64,000 bases of DNA, taken from assembly GCA_032622095.1 (NCBI GenBank), contig CP136066.1:92587319-92651318 (forward strand), read 5' to 3'. This DNA is from Siphonodentalium dalli (taxonomy: Eukaryota > Mollusca > Scaphopoda > Gadilida > Siphonodentaliidae). The notes beneath the pieces are model-generated. The model ran no database searches and was not told the origin of the DNA. It worked only from the letters and a program-made list of their open reading frames with translations. Shown here in pieces: positions 59,201 to 64,000 of the stretch (position 1 is its first letter; every line of letters begins with the position of its first letter). The translations under genes and the position numbers were made by a program.

Positions 59201-62200
59201 GATGTTCGCAGTGCAGATGGGACACCTGTCACTTTGTGTCAACATTGCACATATTGGATTCCGAAGATGAAGGCTAATACACGACAAATAGTTGTACATG
59301 TTGTATAATCGGATTGCGGTTCTCTAACGCAACTTCTCTGCATATACCACAATAAGTGTCAAGATTGCTATACCCTACATACACAAGACGTGGGAAATGT
59401 ACAACAATCTAAATATATATATTCATTAGTTTTCTCATAAAGGCGACCATGGGTTATTACTTAACAGACCTTGGATAACCAGTTCTATTTCACGTGTCTC
59501 AATTAGGCTTAATGGTGGTTGGTCAGATCAGAGTGCTGCGTTATTGGTAACATTATTTCGATTATCACAGGTGGAGAAAACGAGTACGATCCATGTGTAA
59601 GCATCTAAATCAATCAAAGTCAATTGTAATTAGTCATCGATAGTAGGACTACATATAGACGACAACATACTAAATCCACTACATACTAAAACATATAATA
59701 CAGCAGTAATTGATGGATGTTGCTGGTTGATTTGTTTATGGTCGTTTCAGTCGCTAGATATCAAGGTGTTACAAGTTGTGTTGGTGGACGACCGACCGCG
59801 AAGGCGGTTGTTAGTTTCGCTGGAAAACCATTACAAAAACACTTACCCTAAACTGATAAAAACAAAATTTGTATTGATTAAAGGCCCATTTATTTTTCTA
59901 GTCACCAATTATCTTTGTTGTAGTGCCTTGAGATAGATACGGTTTTAATAACAATCTATGCCATAAAATATGATTAAAATACTATAATGCATCACCATTT
60001 GGAACGCCTATGCATCAGCAGGTGCCCATAGTGTAATCAAAATAGCTGAAATCATAGAAGCATTTCCCCCCGTTTCACTCCCAAAATGCAACTGAATTCA
60101 AACTAAGATACAGAGTTATTCCCCGTTCATTGAAAATAATAGGGTGTAGTACAGTCCAGATGAAACATAAGCACAGAAAACATATAGGTACCTCAACAAA
60201 ACCAACATGTTCAAAGTTTATTACACCGGATAAGTTGATAATGTTTTGGAGCTTCCTCTTTTAAATTGTATATAATATGGCATATATTTTATATAATGTG
60301 ATTTGGTGGTTCGAAAATTAAGTGGGCCTTTAAACAGTATTTATTACAAGCAATTTCATTATATATATACAGTTACAAATATAGGATGTAGCAAGAATTC
60401 ATTGATCGGATCCAACAGCAAACGTTTGTGCTTCTATGCGTAGTTTGTGTGGATGATTTTTCCCATTCCACCACGCGACAGTAGCAACTTTCAAAATGCC
60501 AGTCTTTGTTTCCGAGTCAAACCGGGGATTATGACAGCGCCTGCTTGTCTGGTTTGTATACCAGATATTCCAATATTCTTGGGAGGAACGTGACTTTGCA
60601 AATAGGTAGGAGACTTTCCATTAACCAGTTGTAGAATAGTCGGAAGTTTGAGTTTGTTTCCCTGCGCTTTCAAAGTTTCCCATCCAGTTTCCTTCAATAA
60701 CTTGGAATTACTAACATATCTGGTGACAACATAAAGCGTCAGATTTTCTCATTGGCAAGTTCTCTTAATCAACGCTTAATCCGTATGCCATGTCCATTCC
60801 TACCCAACAATCTCGCCCCGATACTCCGTGACGCAAAAGGCGGGCAATTATTTTACAAAACTCTAACAAATGGGAAAACTATGCCGAATGCATGCCAAAT
60901 ATGGGAATCCGAAATAGGCGAGAAGATAGAAAATTGGGAAGAATATTTTAGCATGCCCTTTAAAACGACAACCGATACGAAATTACAGTGGCTCCAATTC
61001 AGAATAAACACACGAATTATTAGTACCAATAAATTTCTGAAGATGGCTAACATTAGACTCGACGATTTTTGCAATCGCTGTCAAAATGTACAGGAAACCA
61101 TATCTCATATTTTCTGGGATTGTCCCCACGTCCAAACCTTTATACTAGAAATTAAAACATGGACAAGATACAACCAATTTCCAATTGATCTAACAAAAAA
61201 GAATATCATTATAGGTATCGATCATGAATACAGATATTCAAAAATTAACCTTTTCCTACTAGTGTTGAAACAATATATATAGGACCAAATTCACACCGAC
61301 ACAGCTGTCGTTTCGCTCGTTCCTTTGCGAACTTCAATTTAGGTATGAATGCGAGAGATACAACGCAAAATGTAACATGAATCACGACTTCGATAATCAG
61401 TGGCTGGCACTTCGAAATGCCTTAAAAATAATAATATATTATTATATTAAAAACCCTGTCTTTTACAGACGCAAAGTATACCCTACCTTACCAGTGACCC
61501 TGAACAACACACAGCATAAATCAATTACCCGGCACCCGAGCGATCATTCTCATTCTTATTGGTCCAGTAATACAGTTCACAAGAACGTCAATATATACAT
61601 GGTATGCTTAACCACGTCACAACATTTTACAATCACAGTCCCAAACGCAATTCAAGCGAGCGTTGTGTATTTTTCCCCTTTGCTGTCGAACCATGCAATA
61701 TTCACAATATTTACAATACGGTCTCAATATGGTTAAATTTACTAATTAAACTGTTTATGTTAAATTCAGAACTTAAATCAATTAAAGCTGCACATAGTGT
61801 TGGAACATTGAATCTGCAAACCTTAAATATTGCAAACCATCGACCACTTTAGCCGGTTAATAAGGGAAATTTAAAGTTATTCTGAAGACAAACAAATACT
61901 CTATTGTTTTTTATTATCATTGTTGTTGCTAAAGAAAGTCCTTTTCATGCACAAAATATATCAAGGTAGTACCCAGTATCGATTATTGGTCTTGCTTTTA
62001 AGTTGAACGATGACTGTTAAAATTGTCCTAACACATAGTGTGGCTTTAAATATTTTCTAATTGCATGTCACAGGTAAGAAAGTAGGCCAGGGCATGGAAG
62101 AGTGAAACTCTTCCATGTTTTGGACAGAGGGCACGAATGAGTGAATGTATTTTGTGTCTTTCTTTTGTTATTATTCTTCTTTATCAATAAAAAATAAAAA

Positions 62201-64000
62201 AAATAAAAATAAAAACATATCTGGTGACACCTGTTTTGATTCAGGCGCCTTCGCATGGTATTTCAGTTATTTCGTCAGACTCAAGAGTATTTTAATATGG
62301 GTCTGAACATGGTCAAATAACATTTGTGCAGAGATGATCGATCCAGATTATATCGATATCTTCGGAAGTAAGATAAAGATTTCCACAGGAAGTCGTGATT
62401 TGATTGATATGTGTCCCCCAGGTGATTATGGACTTCAAACTGTTTAATTGGTTATTCGTTAATTTGTAAGACTGGGTGTGTGATAAGATTATATTTCATG
62501 GTGCATTCTAGGGATTCAGGTTTTAAACCGATAAATTTCAAAAGCCATCATTTTGACCATGATTCGAGGTGGGAGATATCCTCCTGGAATCAAGATTTCG
62601 GCCACCAATGCGAATAATGAAATGGACCTGTCGTCGGCAAAAAGACGGACGTTGCATGATGAATTTTGTACAGGATCCCTACCCATTCAGAGAAGTATGA
62701 CCCTAGCATAGCACCATTTTATGAAATTGTTTCATATTCCTATCGAATGAAGTTTGTACAATGTACATTCATGCCTAACAATGTCAAACGCTTTGCTTAT
62801 ATCAAAGAATAATAGTCGGATGTCGCGCTCACCATCTAAAGAGTTCAACACATCGTGGTAAATGGCACATAACTGGTATACAGTAGGGTCACCAGACACC
62901 AAGTCTGATAGTCCGTCGGTTAGGACACTGTTGGTTTGGAGAAAACACATATAATAAGATGTTTCGCAACGCATTTTTCAAAGACCTTGTTTAGACAGTT
63001 TAGTCATCATGGTACATGTATTTGTCGATAAGTTTCAGGGTTACTGCGGTCTCCTTTTCGAATACTGGGACGGCGTTAGCTTGTTTCCATTCCGCTGGGA
63101 AGCAGGGCGATATGAGGTAATTTTGAAAGGGGATACTCAGACTGGGCCAATGTTTCAGTATACGTGGGCTGACACCATCTGGGCCAGAAGCTTTTTCTGT
63201 TTGGATAGTTTCTCAAATTCAATGTCTTCATAAACAAACAGTTTGCCGAGAACAGATTCGAATGGTCGACTTGGTTTCCCGTATGTTGGTGTATCATGCC
63301 ATGAATCTCTACTCTTGCAATGCCCGTAGATATTCATGGTATGGCATATTATGTTGGTGCTCGAGACGTATCCATGGGAATGCTTCTCTACTTTTTAGCC
63401 AGTCAAAGGCATTTTTTTCACATTAAACGGACATGGCTCATTCGAACCTCAGAACTTTGTTTACGTAATTAATTGGAGGGACGGATTCAATAGGTCGATA
63501 AATACACGAAATATTGGTACAATGTATGCCGGCTTCATATGCTTATCAAAACATGCACTTGCCAAATTCACAACCATTTTCCAGCAGTTTTCAATTATTC
63601 GCCCGAAGTGAGACAAACGCTCTTTATTGCTACTATATCAGGAATAGAATAGCACGGAACGCTCTTTTCTGTTCCATGTCGTGCAAATTATTTTTTTGGG
63701 ACTCAAACACCTTGTTCGTGCATGTAATTGCATATTTCATCACTTCAATGCGTCTTTTTATGGTTACAGAATGGTCGTAGAAAGGTAGTTAAGATATACC
63801 GGGGGAAATTCAAAAGCGAATAATATAATTCGTATTTTGGAGCGCAAACCGCCATTTGGCTTTAAGCATACCAAGAGTTCCGTCGTTGACAAGGATGATG
63901 CTCTTCCATTTGAGTTGACAGGAAACGTCGTCAACAAGTCTACCAATGAATGCCAGGTCAAGTCGAAGGTCAAATGTCGAGTTTCCTAGGTGTCGTCTTT
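34963..64000 (-). CDS. Ionotropic glutamate receptor gene, 11 exons seen, 5' end beyond the window
   Basis: This encodes a ligand-gated cation channel subunit of the plasma membrane. Exons 63872-64000, 58067-58263, 51511-51705, 47886-48038, 44794-45015, 43855-43952, 43511-43601, 40583-40895, 39518-39735, 36763-37016 and 34963-35224 join with matching phases and GT-AG sites to give about 710 residues. In order they encode most of the amino-terminal domain, S1, M1, pore loop M2, M3, S2 and M4, then a short tail of about 35 residues. The S1 arginine of PFTVTEIR, which binds the ligand alpha-carboxyl, is present. Full iGluRs are about 850-950 residues, so the signal peptide and roughly the first 120 residues are missing. 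Sequence features are nearer AMPA/kainate types than NMDA, but the protein is divergent. Introns carry many transposons. Confidence 0.88.
36763..37016 (-). CDS. iGluR exon: S2 ligand-binding segment
   Basis: 254 bp, acceptor CCTCAG, donor GTATTT, leaving in phase 2. It reads [26 protein letters not shown] and [15 protein letters not shown]. The acidic residue that binds the ligand amino group (Glu in YLLES of AMPA receptors) is Asp in YLTDRS. Confidence 0.9.
38502..38889. mobile_element. MITE-like element, 25-bp terminal inverted repeats, in an iGluR intron
   Basis: TGTCTGTCATTTGCAGAATG at the left is mirrored at the right end by CATTCTGCAAATGACAGACA. An internal GACCTCATTCTGC repeats part of the end. 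No target duplication could be confirmed. Confidence 0.65.
38997..39108. mobile_element. 112-bp MITE with TA flanks in an iGluR intron
   Basis: Inverted ends CCCTGT...ATTCGAGCATGAACAA pair with TTGTTCATGCTCGAAT...ACAGGG, flanked by TA on both sides (38995-38996 and 39109-39110). This is consistent with a Tc1/mariner derivative. Confidence 0.65.
39518..39735 (-). CDS. iGluR exon: M3 gate and start of S2
   Basis: 218 bp, acceptor ATTGTGCAG, donor GTAAGT. M3 reads [12 protein letters not shown] then [12 protein letters not shown]. The family signature is SYTANLAAF, so Ser is Thr here. S2 starts [10 protein letters not shown] and continues [10 protein letters not shown], where GS-T/S residues contact the ligand. 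Confidence 0.93.
40583..40895 (-). CDS. iGluR exon: S1 end, M1 and pore loop M2
   Basis: 313 bp, acceptor TTCAAAG, donor GTACGT, leaving in phase 1. [20 protein letters not shown] holds the Pro, Thr and Arg that bind glutamate in the family. M1 is [20 protein letters not shown]. The pore loop reads [15 protein letters not shown]. The residue at the Q/R/N site is Glu where AMPA and kainate subunits have Gln or Arg. Confidence 0.92.
41604..42000 (+). repeat. tRNA-derived SINE nested in the piggyBac-like element
   Basis: The RNA polymerase III A box TAGCTCAGTTGG lies at 41613-41624 and the B box GGTTCAAATCC at 41667-41677. The body ends with the conserved core TGTGCGCACGTTAAAGATCC near 41935-41956. 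The 3' boundary is uncertain. It is a SINE, not a tRNA gene, because the sequence between the boxes does not fold as a tRNA and there is a long 3' body. Confidence 0.8.
42323..43040 (+). repeat. Two ~390-bp direct repeats inside the piggyBac-like element
   Basis: TGCTTAGCAACC at 42369 and 42762, CACAATAGGGT at 42447 and 42831, and GTTACCAGGGAGTGA at 42558 and 42940 give a steady offset of about 385-393 bp. Confidence 0.75.
43300..43465 (+). repeat. SINE-type 3' region, second copy
   Basis: It shares TCACAGTTGCTTC, GTGATATGGC and ACGTTAAACCC with 13880-13980 and ends in CAATCAATCAAGCAAT. Confidence 0.65.
43511..43601 (-). CDS. iGluR exon: S1 segment
   Basis: 91 bp, acceptor TTTATAG, donor GTAAGT. 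It reads [15 protein letters not shown] and [14 protein letters not shown], matching the Y.I....D..YG....G.W.GM.G.+ block. Confidence 0.9.
43855..43952 (-). CDS. iGluR exon: S1 ligand-binding segment
   Basis: 98 bp, acceptor ACTTGCAG, donor GTACGT, leaving in phase 2. It reads [20 protein letters not shown] and [12 protein letters not shown]. It corresponds to the E.PF...(Y)EG...DLL..LA..L.F+ block. The usual YEG is YTG here. Confidence 0.88.
44794..45015 (-). CDS. iGluR exon: end of amino-terminal domain and start of S1
   Basis: 222 bp, phase 0 to phase 0, acceptor ATTTCAG, donor GTGAGA. It reads [12 protein letters not shown], the conserved F.G.TG.I.F block, then [10 protein letters not shown] and, at the start of S1, LRVVTLE. 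Confidence 0.9.
45183..46690. repeat. Duplicated blocks X and Y in an iGluR intron
   Basis: Block X (45183-45285 and 46336-46435) shares GATTGTGTCCTTAAATTGTA-like sequence. Block Y (about 45927-46200 and 46440-46690) shares CACCTTACTGCG, TTTTCTCACAAAC and TTTGGACCGTCCGAAAAAT. X and Y are adjacent in the second copy but separated by about 640 bp in the first, which contains an inverted GATTTCGT/ACGAAATC pair. Confidence 0.65.
47263..47850. repeat. Direct repeat beside an iGluR exon
   Basis: TAGTATGG.TCGAATTAGCT and following AT-rich sequence occur at about 47258 and 47774, immediately downstream (on the minus strand) of the exon at 47886-48038. Confidence 0.55.
47886..48038 (-). CDS. iGluR exon: amino-terminal domain
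   Basis: 153 bp, phase 0 to phase 0, acceptor ATTCAAG, donor GTGAGG. It reads [18 protein letters not shown], the Y/F.A.L.DAV helix of the domain, and ends [10 protein letters not shown]. Confidence 0.85.
48790..50110. mobile_element. Inverted-repeat element with ~85-bp subterminal repeats
   Basis: The right half holds tandem ~82-90-bp units (from about 49640, 49725, 49816 and 49899) with ACCATGATTTACTTGG, ATGTCC.TTTTACATG and CAGAGTATATCATTGT. The left part at 48830-48970 carries the same units in reverse. No precise ends or target duplication were found. Confidence 0.5.
50111..51510. other. iGluR intron sequence without further features
   Basis: No exon with usable splice sites, RNA gene or terminal repeats was seen. 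Confidence 0.4.
51511..51705 (-). CDS. iGluR exon: amino-terminal domain
   Basis: 195 bp, phase 0 to phase 0, acceptor ATTTAG, donor GTAAGT. It begins [16 protein letters not shown], the Y-H/E-W strand that follows the A...GM helix in iGluRs. A potential glycosylation site, NLT, is present, and a second, NRS. Confidence 0.85.
52268..52557. repeat. Duplicated intron block, copy 1
   Basis: It is nearly identical to 56812-57173, in the same orientation, 4.5 kb apart. Shared runs include CCAGCACTAAACTACCGGAA and GACTCATGTAGGACATGCAT. Copy 1 lacks about 66 bp (TTCCGCATAG to ACATGCAAG) present in copy 2. Confidence 0.88.
52993..54171. mobile_element. Non-autonomous hAT-like element, 1,179 bp, in an iGluR intron
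   Basis: The terminal inverted repeats are CAGTGTTCGCGCTG (52993-53006) and its complement (54158-54171). The flanks are an exact 8-bp duplication, GTCATGGT, at 52985-52992 and 54172-54179. Inside both ends TTTAGCCAAAAGTTTAGCC occurs in direct orientation. There is no transposase. A poly-G tract lies at 53285. Confidence 0.9.
54180..56470. other. iGluR intron sequence without further features
   Basis: No exon or element was supported. AAGATGGC motifs at 54543-54570 resemble YY1 sites but are isolated. Confidence 0.4.
56479..56600. repeat. TATG/TGTA microsatellite
   Basis: Imperfect runs of TATGTATG and GTATATGTAT over about 120 bp. Confidence 0.85.
56812..57173. repeat. Duplicated intron block, copy 2
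   Basis: Direct copy of 52268-52557, with the extra 66-bp segment. Confidence 0.88.
58067..58263 (-). CDS. iGluR exon: amino-terminal domain, second lobe start
   Basis: Acceptor TTTTCAG, donor GTATGA. It enters in phase 1 and leaves in phase 0. It reads [18 protein letters not shown] and [20 protein letters not shown]. The I..IVI.CS strand is typical of this lobe. Confidence 0.82.
58746..59177 (+). mobile_element. MITE of the AGGCCCACTTA family, copy 1
   Basis: It begins AGGCCCACTTAATTTTC and ends AATTAAATGTGCCT before TTAA. The interior matches the complement of 59876-60333, including TATGCCATATTATATAC and GGGGAATAACTCT. Confidence 0.7.
59876..60333 (-). mobile_element. MITE of the AGGCCCACTTA family, copy 2, inverted
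   Basis: The terminal repeats AGGCCCATTTATTTTTC and GAAAATTAAGTGGGCCT are flanked by TTAA on both sides, which suggests a TTAA-specific transposase source. Its interior is the reverse complement of copy 1. Confidence 0.72.
60729..62213 (+). mobile_element. 5'-truncated L1/Tx1-like LINE with 16-bp target duplication
   Basis: Exact flanking repeats, AACATATCTGGTGACA, lie at 60713-60728 and 62214-62229. It ends in an A-rich tail (AATAAAAAATAAAAAAAATA). The frame 60752-61279 is the C-terminal region of an L1-group ORF2, with a [18 protein letters not shown] zinc-knuckle motif (C-x2-C-x8-H-x4-C). A further L1-type block ([13 protein letters not shown]) follows at 61380-61420 in another frame. It is truncated before the reverse transcriptase. 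Confidence 0.88.
60752..61282 (+). pseudogene. C-terminal fragment of an L1-like ORF2
   Basis: 176 codons, truncated at its 5' end by target-primed reverse transcription. The zinc-knuckle region near residues 108-125 probably contacts template RNA in intact elements. The protein ends early at 61282 by frameshift. Confidence 0.75.
63420..63871 (-). repeat. iGluR intron block (copy A) next to the exon at the right edge
   Basis: Reference copy of the duplicated block found at 8265-9714 and 10205-10663. It includes CATGCACTTGCC, ACGGAACGCTCTTTTCTGTT and CGTATTTTGGAGCGCAAACC, ending at the donor of exon 63872-64000. Confidence 0.78.
63872..64000 (-). CDS. iGluR exon: amino-terminal domain, first lobe to hinge (partial at the window edge)
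   Basis: Reads [18 protein letters not shown], then [13 protein letters not shown], and ends with one base of a Gly codon before donor GTATGC. The next exon supplies the other two bases. The K-W...V.D pattern is the central strand of iGluR amino-terminal domains. The homologous exon at 9715-9965 is 251 bp, so this one probably continues about 120 bp beyond the window. Confidence 0.8.

Larger units (their letters stand above)
60400..63300 (-). mobile_element. Decayed non-LTR retrotransposon split by an L1-like insertion
   Basis: Reading right to left: reverse transcriptase start with [17 protein letters not shown]-like sequence near 63200 and [14 protein letters not shown] near 63090; motif [16 protein letters not shown] at about 62800; a WLLKF.G.K.ES block near 62550; HLGD..QS near 62430; then, after the insertion at 60729-62213, [18 protein letters not shown] and [12 protein letters not shown] at 60712-60540. 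The two parts continue in phase across the target duplication. Several stops and frameshifts show it is dead. The clade was not fixed. Confidence 0.75.

Noticed and set aside
1-64000. CRISPR arrays, prophage or bacterial operons
   Set aside because: No regularly spaced short repeats with unique spacers and no prokaryotic gene layout. Introns and LINE/SINE content mark the DNA as metazoan.

Overview
This is metazoan nuclear DNA, AT-rich, intron-rich and packed with transposable elements. It has no bacterial operons, ribosome binding sites or CRISPR arrays. A mollusc is the most likely source, by inference. The window carries SINE-type tails of the kind ACGTTAAACCCCAATCAATC, a tRNA-derived SINE with a GCGCACGTTAAAGATCC core, several non-LTR retrotransposon clades and an invertebrate ionotropic glutamate receptor. 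The exact species cannot be read from the sequence.

The one clear cellular gene is an ionotropic glutamate receptor (iGluR) on the minus strand. Eleven coding exons can be traced from the right edge (63872-64000) to the stop codon at 34963. Their splice phases join without conflict and give about 710 residues: most of the amino-terminal domain, ligand-binding halves S1 and S2, and M1 to M4. The 5' end lies beyond the window. The predicted pore has Glu at the Q/R/N position and the M3 signature reads [10 protein letters not shown] second, partial iGluR copy lies at about 8.2-11.0 kb on the same strand. One of its exons (9715-9965) is homologous to the exon at the right edge and keeps its donor site and flanking intron sequence, so the receptor locus was duplicated.

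Layout: 1-8.2 kb, a broken LINE with a GDS-type ORF1 and an endonuclease, split by an hAT-like element and other insertions; 8.2-11.0 kb, iGluR paralogue remnant with its own insertions; 11.3-13.0 kb, MULE transposase relic between CATTAA-rich ends; 13.2-18.9 kb, sparse sequence with a SINE tail and a Mutator-like MITE; 18.9-26.8 kb, a ~245-bp satellite split by a 6.6-kb TTAA-flanked element carrying a THAP exon and two LINE units; 28.0-31.3 kb, decayed CR1/L2-like LINE; 31.3-33.6 kb, a foldback transposon inside degenerate repeats; 34.2-34.5 kb, a TTAA MITE; 34.96-64 kb, the iGluR gene, whose introns hold piggyBac-like, SINE, hAT, MITE and LINE insertions.

The strongest structural evidence is target-site duplications that can be read directly: 8-bp pairs at 6674/7783, 31729/32884 and 52985/54172; TTAA pairs at 19966/26573, 34183/34500 and 41088/43147; a 9-bp pair at 17216/17544; and a 16-bp pair at 60713/62214. 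They give a relative order of insertion (LINE before hAT; satellite before TTAA element before LINE units; LINE before L1-like element). No computational search was run. Family names rest on motifs read by eye.
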